A program made the translations under genes and the position numbers. Below are positions 8,008-16,551 of a DNA stretch of 38,899 bases, one piece after another. A model generated the notes under the pieces. It was not told the DNA's origin, made no database searches, and saw nothing but the letters and a program-made list of their open reading frames with translations. The DNA lies in the NCBI GenBank assembly GCA_003564135.1, contig PWNZ01000228.1:1-38899 (forward strand), given 5' to 3'. The DNA comes from Candidatus Cloacimonadota bacterium (GTDB lineage Bacteria; Cloacimonadota; Cloacimonadia; Cloacimonadales; PWNZ01). Within the stretch, counting starts at the first letter, position 1. The number at the start of each line of letters is the position of its first letter.

Positions 8008-9291
8008 TTAGCGGTGTTTTTTGCATTTCTCATTCATAATAGCGACAATCTCGTCATTCTTATATCTACTTTGCTCCTCTTTTCTGAGATTCTTGATAGT
8101 GACGGTATCGGTATTTTTTTCATCTTCACCGATGATAGCGGTGAAGTTGGCTCCGGATTTCAAAGCGGCTTTGAATTGTTTGTTAAACGAGTTTTTCTCT
8201 ATTTCAAATTCTACTTTTAGCCCATTTTTGCGCAGCTTAGCAGTCACTAGCATTGCCTCTTTTTTGGTGCTGATATCATTATTGATGACATATATATCCG
8301 GTTTAGGTTGTTCTCCGAAGGGTAAGTTTTCTTTTTCCATTGCAGCTATCAATCTCTCAATTCCTCCAGCCATACCAATCGCAGGCGTGTCTTTACCACC
8401 AAGAAATTCTATCAGGTTATCATATCTGCCACCACCTAATAAGGCGGTTTGTGCTTCAGTAGCTATATCAATTATTTCGAATGCTGTTCGATTGTAGTAG
8501 TCAAGCCCTCTGACGATCTTGGGATTAACTATGTAATCGACGTCTAATGAGTCCAGATGTGATTTTAGCTGTTCGAAGTGTTCTTGACACTTTTCATCTA
8601 AATAATCCAGCATAGAGGGTGCATTGTCTGCTAAAGATTTGCAATTCGGCACTTTACAGTCTAACAGTCGTTTAGGGTTGTTTTTTATTCTTTTTTGGCA
8701 GTCACTACAGAGTTGATCGGTATATCTTTGGAAATATGTTACTAAGGCTTTATTATACTGTTCCGAACATAGAGAACACCCGATACTATTGATTTCCAAG
8801 CGGTATTTCTCCAGCCCTAATCCTGACATAAGATAATCTGAGAAGAGAATTACTTCTGCATCGGCAAAAGGGTCAGCAGTGCCGATATACTCGATACCAT
8901 ACTGATAGAATTGTCGGTATCTCCCTTTTTGAGGTCGGTCGTATCTAAACATTGGCCCATTATAAAAAAGCTTGGAGATACTATTGCCGGCTCGCAGGTT
9001 ATTTTCGATATAACTCCTGACTACTGGGGCAGTTCCTTCAGGTCTTAAAGCCAATAGCCGACCTTTTCTATCTTTAAATTTATACATTTCTTTTTCAATT
9101 ATATCTGTTTGATCGCCGACTGATCTTTCGAACAGTTGGGCACTTTCGAAAATAGGCGTTACCAGCTCTAAGTAGTTAAAAGAAGCTGCAACTTGCTTAA
9201 ACTTATCGCTAATCCACGCCCATTTATAACTTTGATCAGGCAAAATATCATAAGTGCCTCTCGGTGCTTTGATCATTTTCTGTTTGCTCAT
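8008..9291 (-). CDS. hisS: Histidyl-tRNA synthetase
   Basis: A 427-residue class II synthetase of normal length; it charges tRNA-His. Visible are the opening APRGTYDILPDQ, motif 1 region (LVTPIFE), the histidine-adenylate segment ALRPEGTAPVVR, motif 2 (FRYDRPQKGRYRQFYQYGIE), the histidine-specific GLDYYNRTAFEI, motif 3 (GMAGGIERL), and a C-terminal anticodon-binding domain. AAGGA lies 8 bases before the ATG. It starts 41 bases after the SRP RNA terminator on the same strand and precedes groES by 221 bases. No independent promoter stood out, so readthrough from the SRP RNA is possible. Confidence 0.97.
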   Translation of the reverse strand: MSKQKMIKAPRGTYDILPDQSYKWAWISDKFKQVAASFNYLELVTPIFESAQLFERSVGDQTDIIEKEMYKFKDRKGRLLALRPEGTAPVVRSYIENNLRAGNSISKLFYNGPMFRYDRPQKGRYRQFYQYGIEYIGTADPFADAEVILFSDYLMSGLGLEKYRLEINSIGCSLCSEQYNKALVTYFQRYTDQLCSDCQKRIKNNPKRLLDCKVPNCKSLADNAPSMLDYLDEKCQEHFEQLKSHLDSLDVDYIVNPKIVRGLDYYNRTAFEIIDIATEAQTALLGGGRYDNLIEFLGGKDTPAIGMAGGIERLIAAMEKENLPFGEQPKPDIYVINNDISTKKEAMLVTAKLRKNGLKVEFEIEKNSFNKQFKAALKSGANFTAIIGEDEKNTDTVTIKNLRKEEQSRYKNDEIVAIMNEKCKKHR

Positions 9292-9326
9292 TAGCTATAT
9301 CCTTGTTTAGAATTGTTTTATAATAT

Positions 9327-9346
9327 AAAAAAAGTGCACCTGCACT
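9327..9346 (-). terminator. Intrinsic terminator of the SRP RNA
   Basis: On the minus strand a short self-complementary stem (AGTGC, loop AGGT, GCACT) is followed by seven U residues. The stem bases may also take part in the 5'/3' closing helix of the SRP RNA. Confidence 0.7.
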
Positions 9347-9607
9347 CGATATCTATCTCGTCCGCGAAAAAGAGTAGTTAGCTCAGAGCAAATTGTCCGA
9401 CGGCACATAACGAGATCTGCTTATTGCTGCTTCCTTCCGGATCTGACAAGGTTCGCAGTTCATTATTGCGTCGGGTTTGCTCATCAACACCACTTGCTCC
9501 CATCACGGGGAGAATCGATATTCTCATGCAGGAATTCAGCCCCTCTGTAGCGGGTTGAGGGTTACAGGGCACCGCTAGCTCCCCACCTAGCACAGAAAAC
9601 AAAGTCG
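9333..9607 (-). ncRNA. ffs: Signal recognition particle RNA, large type with Alu domain
   Basis: The minus strand carries the conserved domain IV that binds Ffh: a GTCAGATCCGGAAGGAAGC core ending in AGC (around 9426-9448). It also carries an Alu-domain 5' part at about 9562-9595 (GTGCTAGGTGGGGAGCTAGC followed by GGTGCCCTGT). This closely resembles the ~270-nt Bacillus scRNA (GTGCTAAGCGGGGAGGTAGC) and not the ~114-nt E. coli 4.5S RNA. The 3' side includes GTGCCGTCGGACAA and GAGCTAACT, again as in Bacillus. The ends are set by eye: the 3' end at the terminator, the 5' end near CTTTGTTTTCTG. TTGACA lies about 30 bases upstream on the minus strand; a -10 is unclear. The RNA directs ribosomes making membrane and exported proteins to FtsY. 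Confidence 0.93.
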
Positions 9608-9753
9608 TTGAACCTTGTTTTAATGTCAAGAAATGATTTAATCTAGTAGCTTTTATGGCACTGGAAAGCCTACAAGGAAGGTGATAAAAAATAATCGCTT
9701 CGCTGCAGATATTGTCAGCCGTTAATTTTTGTTCGCTGGCTAGCGTATACTTG

Positions 9754-10020
9754 GAGACCGTTCAGGTGAGAATTCGCTATAGAAGGTAGATTGGTGGAAG
9801 TTTATTGAGAAAAAGTGGGCAAAATTGTTTAGTTTGGGTTCGTCTTCAGAATTGACAGAATAAACTGATGATTGTGGATGCTCTTCAGAATCATCAGTTT
9901 TCATTTTTTGACCGGCAGGAAAGCCGTTTTTTTGTATTAAACCTTTCCACAATAATTATCGTTTCTCAACTAAAATCAAGAATGCTGCCTGATTAGAGGC
10001 TCTCTTTTCTGAACGGTCTC
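9754..10020. repeat. Inverted repeat of 12 bp bounding a 243-bp segment
   Basis: GAGACCGTTCAG at 9754-9765 is exactly the reverse complement of CTGAACGGTCTC at 10009-10020. The enclosed segment is non-coding and contains two terminator-like hairpins. A 10-base core of the repeat (ACCGTTCAGG) recurs upstream of the mechanosensitive channel gene at 31551-31560. A small non-autonomous element or a folded RNA are both possible; no target-site duplication was seen. Confidence 0.45.
9862..9933 (+). terminator. Tandem terminator-like hairpins
   Basis: The first is a perfect 12-bp stem (AAACTGATGATT, 15-base loop, AATCATCAGTTT; 9862-9900) followed by TCATTTTTT. The second is a 4-bp GC stem CGGC-AGGAAA-GCCG (9913-9926) followed by seven T. 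No coding gene on the plus strand precedes them, so they may end a small RNA that starts near 9757. Confidence 0.5.
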
Positions 10021-10340
10021 GACCGGTGAAGTCAGAAAACAGTCTGTTTTTATTGTATAACAGACCGCCGGGCTGTTACACTTAACGGCCGAGCCGTCCG
10101 TAGCAAAGGGTGTAGAGTTTAGTGTTGAGAATGGATGATGTAGATTTCAAAGATAAATTCAGACCTCCTGACCCCATATATTTTGTGATTTTGCTTTACC
10201 CCTTATGCTTGACTTTATAGAGGTTCGTAAGAAAAAACTTTACATTTATTGATCAATATTATTGATGGCGGTGAGTGTGCTCGATAAGAGTAGGTACCCT
10301 ATCGGTCACAATGAGTTCATAAATGTTATATGGGGATATA

Positions 10341-10658
10341 ATGAGGTCATTTGTAAAAAAGAAAGAACGAGAAGCCAAGAGCAGGAAGATTAAAAAGACG
10401 ATATATTGGATAATAGTCTTCTCCTTTGCCTTATATATGCTGTTTGGCACAAACTATAATGTCATTCAGTTATGGCGTGTAAGGGTCACCAACAGGAATC
10501 TGAAAATTAATTTAGAAAGGTTCGCTAGTGAAAATGAAGAGTTACGTGAACATATATCTGAACTCAGAGAAAATCCGGAAGCTTGGGAGAGAGTTGCAAG
10601 AGAAAAATACGGCATGCAAAAAAGAGGAGAGAGAGTTATTATCTTCAGAGATGAATGA
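10341..10658 (+). CDS. FtsB/DivIC-family septum formation initiator
   Basis: A 105-residue bitopic membrane protein: a short basic cytoplasmic start (KKKEREAKSRKIKK), one transmembrane helix (about 20-38), a coiled coil (about 45-75), and the family signature W-E-R-V-A-R-E-K-Y-G-M near the end, as in V-E-x-I-A-R-E-x-L-G-M of FtsB and DivIC. These proteins join FtsL and FtsQ/DivIB to control septal peptidoglycan synthesis. An in-frame ATG at 10323 exists, but the ATG at 10341 has GGGGA at the right distance. It stands alone, with 139 bases before the next gene; FtsB genes often follow eno, which is not here. Confidence 0.85.
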   Translation: MRSFVKKKEREAKSRKIKKTIYWIIVFSFALYMLFGTNYNVIQLWRVRVTNRNLKINLERFASENEELREHISELRENPEAWERVAREKYGMQKRGERVIIFRDE

Positions 10659-10797
10659 GTGCGGCTTTTTCCCTGTATTGCCTCACTGATTGCTTAGTTC
10701 AAGGTCGAGGAATGCTTTTGCCACAAACAATCAGGAATAATTGGCAACTATATTAACAGGTATCCTTAACAAATGAAAGAATAATACGTCAAACACT

Positions 10798-12516
10798 ATG
10801 AGAATCACATTAACAGCTATCAATTCCAAGTATATTCATACAGCTTTATCGATATTATATCTGAAAAGAATGACCGAGCTTTCCGGGCGATATGAAGTTG
10901 ATTTAGTCGATGTAACAATCAATAACAGCTCTTATGATATTTTAACAGAGATATATGACTGTCAGCCCGATGTGATTGCTATTTCTGTATATATATGGAA
11001 CAGTACGCTGGTGCATGAGCTTTTAGCGGACATAAACGCAGTATTGCCGTATGCGAAGATTGTTTTAGGCGGGCCGGAGGTAAGCTATAATGCCAGTGAC
11101 TGGCTAACTAAGTTTCCTTTTATTGATTTCATAGTAACAGGCAGCGGCGAGAAGAGTTGGCGGTTACTATTAGATAATGGTTTCGTTTATAAAAATCAGA
11201 TTATTTCAGAGCCGAATATCTCCATTAATGCATTACCATTTCCGTATTGCGAAAAACTGACTGCTGATAGTGTTGTTAACCGAAACAGGATTGTCTACTA
11301 TGAAAGCAGCCGGGGTTGCCCTTACAAGTGTTCTTTTTGCTTGTCTTCAAGGGAAGAGGCGAGGCTGGAGTATAGAAGCTTAGATTTGGTTAAAAAGGAG
11401 CTTAATTTTTTCGTAAAAAGTCGGTTACCTTTAGTGAAGTTTGTTGATAGGACCTTTAATTCGAGTCGCAAACATGCCCATGCAATTTGGAAACATATAA
11501 TCGATATTAGTGGCGAGACATGTTTTCACTTTGAGATCAATCCTTATCTTCTCAACGAAGATGACTTAAATCTTTTGAAGCATGCTCGCAAGGGAATGAT
11601 ACAATTCGAGATTGGTATCCAGTCCACAAACCGTGAAACATTGATCGAAATTAACCGCTTAAATAACAAACAAAATATCGAACCGATACCCCCAAAACTC
11701 AAGAGTGTAATTGATCAGTTAGAAGGTATTATTCCTATCCATGTTGATTTGGTTTTCGGGCTCCCTTTTGAGGGGTATGAACAGGCACAAAAATCCTTTA
11801 ATGATGTTTATCGATTGCAAGCTAATCATTTCCAGGCTGGTATGCTGAAAGTTTTACCGGGAACGGTGATGCAAGAGAATAGCGGTCATTACGAAATGGT
11901 TCACCAAAGAACTCCGCCTTACCGCATTCTGAAAAACAGATGGATATCTCTTGATCAGTTAAGCCGATTGAGAAACCTAGAGCGGTTAGTAAACTCGCTT
12001 TACAACAGCCATCAATTTGAGAAGACCTTAGATTACCTGATAGGTCTTTACGAAACACCTTTCGATTTCTTCGATTCATTATTGGATTTTTGGGCTTCGC
12101 AGGAGCTTGATTTTTGGATGAAAAACTGGTATAAAATCGCACAATTACTGGTACAGTTCTTTGATGAACGTGAAGAACCGGAATGTTTGCTCGATTGTTT
12201 AAGGTGGGATTTGTGTTTTTCTACCGCTATAAAGAGTTATCCCGGCTTCCTTGACGATGAAAAGATCAGGGCTGAGAATAAAGTCTGGACTGCATGTAAG
12301 AAGATGCTGAAAAATAAAAACAGCAAGCAACTTCCTGAATATCTGCTGCTATCACATAAGTCGCTCTTTTTCAGGCCTCAATCAGAGCAGTTTCGATTGG
12401 CAAACAGTGTTGATGAAGACGAATGTTTTATAGCCGCTACAAACGATGAAGGTGAAGTTGTCGCTTATCGCATAAAACATGTCCAAATAATGACTCTATT
12501 GGAGAGTAATAACTAA
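10798..12516 (+). CDS. B12-binding radical SAM protein with DUF4080
   Basis: A 572-residue protein in three parts: an N-terminal cobalamin-binding-like Rossmann domain (about 1-135, with VLGGPEVSY), a radical SAM barrel with the cluster motif CPYKCSFC (Cys174, Cys178, Cys181; spacing Cx3Cx2C), and a C-terminal DUF4080 domain (about 370-560). Family members transfer methyl groups or rearrange substrates using SAM and cobalamin; the substrate of DUF4080 enzymes is not established. It requires anaerobic conditions. The ATG lacks a clear ribosome-binding site, but the opening MRITLTAINSKYIHTALSILYL matches the family start. The next gene, a methyltransferase, begins 12 bases after the stop, suggesting translational coupling. 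Confidence 0.9.
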   Translation: MRITLTAINSKYIHTALSILYLKRMTELSGRYEVDLVDVTINNSSYDILTEIYDCQPDVIAISVYIWNSTLVHELLADINAVLPYAKIVLGGPEVSYNASDWLTKFPFIDFIVTGSGEKSWRLLLDNGFVYKNQIISEPNISINALPFPYCEKLTADSVVNRNRIVYYESSRGCPYKCSFCLSSREEARLEYRSLDLVKKELNFFVKSRLPLVKFVDRTFNSSRKHAHAIWKHIIDISGETCFHFEINPYLLNEDDLNLLKHARKGMIQFEIGIQSTNRETLIEINRLNNKQNIEPIPPKLKSVIDQLEGIIPIHVDLVFGLPFEGYEQAQKSFNDVYRLQANHFQAGMLKVLPGTVMQENSGHYEMVHQRTPPYRILKNRWISLDQLSRLRNLERLVNSLYNSHQFEKTLDYLIGLYETPFDFFDSLLDFWASQELDFWMKNWYKIAQLLVQFFDEREEPECLLDCLRWDLCFSTAIKSYPGFLDDEKIRAENKVWTACKKMLKNKNSKQLPEYLLLSHKSLFFRPQSEQFRLANSVDEDECFIAATNDEGEVVAYRIKHVQIMTLLESNN

Positions 12517-12528
12517 GAGGTAAGCGAC

Positions 12529-13284
12529 GTGAAACAATGGTATCAAGTACTATTCAAGAACTACAGTCGTAAATATGACCGAGAGCCATACACAAAGGGA
12601 ACGCTTGGAGAATGCAACTTTATTGAAAGAGAGATTAGCTTCGATAAGAATAAACGTATACTCGATATCGGATGTGGTACAGGTCGTCATGCAATAGAGT
12701 TAGCAGGCAGAGGATATGATGTTACTGGAATTGATCTATCGGTTTCTCAGATTGAACGGGCTAAGATGAAAGCTAAAGAGAGAAACTTATTTGTCGTTCT
12801 TGAGTTAATGGATGCTCGTGATTTGGCCTTTAGTGCAGAGTTTGATCTGGTTATTATGCTCTGTGAAGGTGCTTTTCCTCTCATGGAAACCGACGAAATG
12901 AATTATTCAATCTTACAAAATGCTTCCCGGTCTCTTAAATCAAAGGGGAAGATAATATTGACTACCTTAAATGCACTATATCCACTATTTCACTCATTGC
13001 AAGATGCTCTTGAACAATATGAAAACGAGTCATACAGTTCTGTAAACTTTGATCTGATGACTTTTAGAGAGCGAAGTATAATGGACATAACCGATGATGA
13101 CGGTAATAAAAAGAGATTAGTTTGTGATGAGCGTTACTACACTCCACCGGAGATGAAGCTTATGCTTAATCAAGTTGGGTTTCATAAGGTTGATATATAT
13201 GCGGCGCACTTGGGCAATTTCAGTAGATCTCATAAACTTCAGACGGATGACTTTGAGATGCTGGTAGTAGGGTGCAAGCCGTAA
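12529..13284 (+). CDS. Class I SAM-dependent methyltransferase
   Basis: A 251-residue enzyme with a GTG start and AAGAGG upstream. Motif I is ILDIGCGTGRHAIEL (about residues 44-58), followed by the acidic VTGIDLS that binds the SAM ribose, and a DLVIMLCEGAFPL strand in the motif IV position. The layout fits the Methyltransf_25/11 small-molecule methyltransferases, but the substrate is not evident. It is 12 bases downstream of the DUF4080 radical SAM gene and probably co-transcribed. The two may act on the same substrate; this is inference from position only. Confidence 0.88.
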   Translation: MKQWYQVLFKNYSRKYDREPYTKGTLGECNFIEREISFDKNKRILDIGCGTGRHAIELAGRGYDVTGIDLSVSQIERAKMKAKERNLFVVLELMDARDLAFSAEFDLVIMLCEGAFPLMETDEMNYSILQNASRSLKSKGKIILTTLNALYPLFHSLQDALEQYENESYSSVNFDLMTFRERSIMDITDDDGNKKRLVCDERYYTPPEMKLMLNQVGFHKVDIYAAHLGNFSRSHKLQTDDFEMLVVGCKP

Positions 13285-13391
13285 TATTAAGCTATCTCTT
13301 TTCTGTGTAAAGTGAAATTGACGGGTTTTTAGTTGACATATCAGCAGAAGACGAAAGTCAGGAGATGAGTTAACATTTTAAAGGAGAAAAA

Positions 13392-13997
13392 ATGGGCGAT
13401 TTTTTTGCTGGAGATTCAGTGATATTTAGCTTAGTGATTATTCCTCTTCTAATCTTCTTGTCGAGAATAGTTGATCAGAGTATTGGTACTATCCGTATTA
13501 TCTGCGTTTCCAAAGGGATGAAGTATATATCTCCATTATTGGGGTTTGTTGAGGTACTTTTATGGATAGTTATCATGGGTCAGATATTCCAGAACCTGGA
13601 TAACTATCTGTACTACGTAGCTTATGCAGCCGGGTTTGGTATGGGCAATTACGTTGGCATAGTTATTGAAGAAAAGATGGCTATGGGCCTGACTATTGTC
13701 AGGGTTATTCCACAGCGTGACAGTCATCTTTTAACTGATTTTCTGCGGGAAGCTAATTTCAGATGCACAACTATAAAAGGTCATGGTGTCGAAGGGCCGG
13801 TGGAGATAATTTTTTCTGTGATCAAGAGGAAAGATATTAACGAGTTTACTTGTTTGATCAAGAAATTTAATCCCAAAGCCTTTTATACAATCGAAGACGT
13901 CAAGTTCGTAAATAATGAAGAGATGTGCACTAACCTGCTAAAGCAAGATGTTTTTAAGATAAGAAAAAGATACCGTCAATTAAGAAAATCAAAATAA
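13392..13997 (+). CDS. UPF0316 (DUF5698/DUF2179) membrane protein
   Basis: A 201-residue protein with three hydrophobic segments in the first ~105 residues, then a soluble DUF2179 domain (about 105-175) with the typical TTIKGHGVEGPVEIIFSVIKR stretch. The signature SRIVDQSIGTIRII in the first membrane region is diagnostic for the UPF0316 family. Function is unknown; DUF2179 also occurs in YitT-type membrane proteins and may bind a small ligand. AAAGGAG precedes the ATG. An M3 peptidase gene starts 15 bases after the stop, so the two are probably co-transcribed. Confidence 0.88.
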   Translation: MGDFFAGDSVIFSLVIIPLLIFLSRIVDQSIGTIRIICVSKGMKYISPLLGFVEVLLWIVIMGQIFQNLDNYLYYVAYAAGFGMGNYVGIVIEEKMAMGLTIVRVIPQRDSHLLTDFLREANFRCTTIKGHGVEGPVEIIFSVIKRKDINEFTCLIKKFNPKAFYTIEDVKFVNNEEMCTNLLKQDVFKIRKRYRQLRKSK

Positions 13998-14012
13998 AAC
14001 TTAGGAGCTATC

Positions 14013-15728
14013 ATGGAATTGACAAAAGATAAGGTCACTAAACGCAAGAGAAGATATTATCCGGAAGATCTCAATGTAGCTAATTGGGAAAGCGTAGGAG
14101 CATGTCTCGAAAAGCTAGAAGCTTACAAAATTAAGGACACTGATGACCTGATTAGGTTCATGGAGCAGTTCAGCGAATTACAGATGCTGATCTCTGAAGA
14201 GCAGGGTAGAAGATATACAAGGATGACTTGTAATACCGACAATGAAGAGTATTCGCAAAGTTTTAATGATTATTATAACAAGGTAGTCACTAAAGCAAAG
14301 CCATACAATAACAAGATGGACCTCAAATTTTCCGATAGCCCACACAAAAAATACCTAAATACTGATAAATATCAACACTTACAGAACATTATAGCTAACA
14401 GGATAAGTGTTTATTGCCAAGAGAATGTAGAGTTAGGTGCTAAGGAGCAACAGTTAAGCAATGAATATAGTAAGATAATAGCTCAGATGACCGTTCAGTA
14501 TGAAGGCAGGGAACTGACGATAGCTCAGTTAAATAAGTACTTACAGCATCCGGACAGAGAAGTAAGAGAAAAGGTGTGGAATCTCCGGTTAGAAAGACTA
14601 GGCCAGGATCGGGAGAAGCTTGATGTGCTTTTTGATGAGCTAATGGCTATCCGCCAGCAACAGGCAAAAAATGCCGGATTTGCTAACTATAGGGATTACA
14701 AGCACAAAGAGATGGGACGATTTTCCTATAGCAGCGAAGACGTGCATGAGTTTCACAGGTCTGTGGAGAAGGCTGTACTGCCGTTTCTGGAAGAAGTAAC
14801 CGCTCGCAGACAAAAAGACCTCGGCATCGATGCTGTCAGGCCTTTTGATACTGCTGTAGAGACAGATGGGAAAACATTAAAGCCTTTTGTTAATATTGAT
14901 GAACTGATCGATAAAGCTATCGCCATTCTTTATCAAGTTGACCCTAAATATGGTATCAATCTAAAAAAAATGAAAAACACCGGGTTACTAGACTTGGAGA
15001 ACCGCAAAGGTAAGTCACCGGGTGGATATAATTATCCTCTAAGGGAGTTAGGCTCTTCGTTTATTATGATGAATGCAGTTGGAGTACATAGGGATGTGGT
15101 GACTTTGCTGCACGAAGCAGGTCATGCCATGCATTCGTTCGCTACCAGAGACATGCATTTAATGGATTACAAGGAATGCCCACACGAATCGGCAGAATTA
15201 GCTTCTATGGCTATGGAAATGTTGACAATGGAATATTGGGGTGAGTATTATCCAAATAATGATGATTACAGAAAAGCCCGGAAACAGCAATTGATAAAGA
15301 CTCTTCAGTTCTTACCTTGGTGTATGACCATAGATGCTTTTCAGCAGTGGATCTATACCAACCCCAACCATACTGCGAAACAGAGAAGTGATTATTTTAG
15401 TAACTTAGTCGATAGGTTCAATACCGGCGTGGATTGGTCAGGCCTGGAAGGTAAAAAAGAGTACTCATGGATGCTGCAGTTACATATCTTCAAGTATCCC
15501 TTCTACTATATCGAATATGGAATAGCTCAACTGGCAGCCTTAGCTATCTATAGAAATTATACCGAGAAGGGGAACAAAGCGATAGAAGATTATGACCTGT
15601 TTATGCAACAAGGTTATAGCAAGCCTTGTGATAAGCTTTATGAAACTGGTGGTATAAAGTTCGATTTTTCTGAAGGATATATCAAACAGTTGGTACAATT
15701 TGTAGCTGAAACTGAGAGCAAAATATAG
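14013..15728 (+). CDS. M3 family oligoendopeptidase (PepF-like)
   Basis: A 571-residue zinc metallopeptidase. The site is HEAGH (His367, Glu368, His371) with the third ligand probably Glu395 in SAELAS, 23 residues on, as in M3 peptidases. There is no signal peptide, so it should be cytosolic and cut short peptides. The length and the N-terminal helical domain (about 1-200) match the oligoendopeptidase F group. TTAGGAG precedes the ATG. It follows the UPF0316 gene closely. The exact subfamily (PepF versus a related M3 clade) was not resolved. Confidence 0.93.
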   Translation: MELTKDKVTKRKRRYYPEDLNVANWESVGACLEKLEAYKIKDTDDLIRFMEQFSELQMLISEEQGRRYTRMTCNTDNEEYSQSFNDYYNKVVTKAKPYNNKMDLKFSDSPHKKYLNTDKYQHLQNIIANRISVYCQENVELGAKEQQLSNEYSKIIAQMTVQYEGRELTIAQLNKYLQHPDREVREKVWNLRLERLGQDREKLDVLFDELMAIRQQQAKNAGFANYRDYKHKEMGRFSYSSEDVHEFHRSVEKAVLPFLEEVTARRQKDLGIDAVRPFDTAVETDGKTLKPFVNIDELIDKAIAILYQVDPKYGINLKKMKNTGLLDLENRKGKSPGGYNYPLRELGSSFIMMNAVGVHRDVVTLLHEAGHAMHSFATRDMHLMDYKECPHESAELASMAMEMLTMEYWGEYYPNNDDYRKARKQQLIKTLQFLPWCMTIDAFQQWIYTNPNHTAKQRSDYFSNLVDRFNTGVDWSGLEGKKEYSWMLQLHIFKYPFYYIEYGIAQLAALAIYRNYTEKGNKAIEDYDLFMQQGYSKPCDKLYETGGIKFDFSEGYIKQLVQFVAETESKI

Positions 15729-15849
15729 CAGAAATAATTGTCATCTAGTAGTTGTATAGCCATTTATATTAATGTTCGTGGGCAGAATCAGCATGAAAAG
15801 CTTGACATTATAAGGATTATTGCAAAAGATCCATTCAAAGGAGCTACAA

Positions 15850-16515
15850 ATGAGAAGATTGATAAAATTAGCTATATTCATAACATTAGTTATGTTCACA
15901 GCGGTCGCTTGCAGTGATAGAGATACCGTCAAGGTCGGCATACAGTTTACTGATACGATACTACCTCTGGCAGAAGATAATTATTGGATATTTGAAGACT
16001 CTGTATTTGTCGCAGGTGAGTTCGACAAAGTAGAGACAAAGAAAATGGCGATCAACGGAGCAAGTCAAGTCGGATACGAAGGTGAAACGATTTGGGTTTA
16101 TCATTGGACTTGGTATGATATGCCTGAAGATAAGGCACAAACAAGAAGAAGCCTCGTACGTAATGAGGAACAGGGGCTAGCCTATTATGGCCAAAAGATG
16201 GGCTCAAGTTACACCGAATTGAACCGACGCCTATTCATCAAGTATCCCGTCGAGCCAAATGAAGAATGGGCTTATACTCAAGGTGCAATTGTACAATGTC
16301 TTGCGCTAGACAATGTATTTGATACCCATATAGGACAATTTGAGACGATTGAGTATAAAATGACACTGGGTGAGATAGTGCAATATCTTTACTATGTTCC
16401 GGAAGTAGGGTATGTTGGCATGGTTGAAAAAGAAAATGGATCTATTACAAGAATTAGAAGACTGAAAGATTACCACATAGAAACTGAAGACGTTGCATTG
16501 AGAGTTGGTTGGTAA
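15850..16515 (+). CDS. Putative lipoprotein of unknown function
   Basis: A 221-residue protein with a lipoprotein signal: basic MRRLIK, hydrophobic core, then FTAVAC with Cys21 as the probable lipidated residue. The mature part is rich in Trp, Tyr and Glu (DNYWIFEDSVF, WVYHWTWYDMPED) and looks beta-rich; no family is recognised. An in-frame ATG at 15820 exists, but AAAGGAG sits 6 bases before the ATG at 15850. TTGACA at 15802 with AAAGAT 17 bases later is a weak promoter candidate. The gene is separated from the M3 peptidase by 121 bases and converges on the recombinase gene, 36 bases away, with no hairpin seen between them. Confidence 0.75.
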   Translation: MRRLIKLAIFITLVMFTAVACSDRDTVKVGIQFTDTILPLAEDNYWIFEDSVFVAGEFDKVETKKMAINGASQVGYEGETIWVYHWTWYDMPEDKAQTRRSLVRNEEQGLAYYGQKMGSSYTELNRRLFIKYPVEPNEEWAYTQGAIVQCLALDNVFDTHIGQFETIEYKMTLGEIVQYLYYVPEVGYVGMVEKENGSITRIRRLKDYHIETEDVALRVGW

Positions 16516-16551
16516 GCTTTCTTTATTCGAAAATCTACCTTTATCAACCGG

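Larger units (their letters stand above)
9608..10340 (+). other. Non-coding region between the SRP RNA and the FtsB-like gene
   Basis: About 730 bases without a credible gene. A 70-codon minus-strand reading frame (9740-9952) runs through a strong hairpin and has no recognisable features, so it is not called. The region holds a TATACT -10-like box (9746-9751), a 12-bp inverted repeat (9754-9765 with 10009-10020), two hairpins followed by T-runs (9862-9933), and another small stem at 10042-10065. No tRNA, tmRNA or RNase P signature was seen. The promoter of the FtsB-like gene should lie near the right end but was not identified. Confidence 0.6.

Noticed and set aside
9378-9629. An 83-codon minus-strand reading frame
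   Set aside because: It lies inside the SRP RNA gene.
9656-9671. Second sigma54-like site (TGGCACTGGAAAGC)
   Set aside because: The GG-to-GC spacing is 9 bases where 10 is required, and no gene follows in a suitable position.
9740-9952. A 70-codon minus-strand reading frame
   Set aside because: It spans a perfect 12-bp hairpin and a GC stem with T-runs, lacks a recognisable domain, and overlaps the inverted-repeat segment; chance open frame is more likely.
9608-10340. tmRNA, RNase P RNA or tRNA gene in the gap
   Set aside because: No tmRNA tag-peptide or acceptor signature, no RNase P conserved core, and no T-loop with matching acceptor stem were found on either strand.
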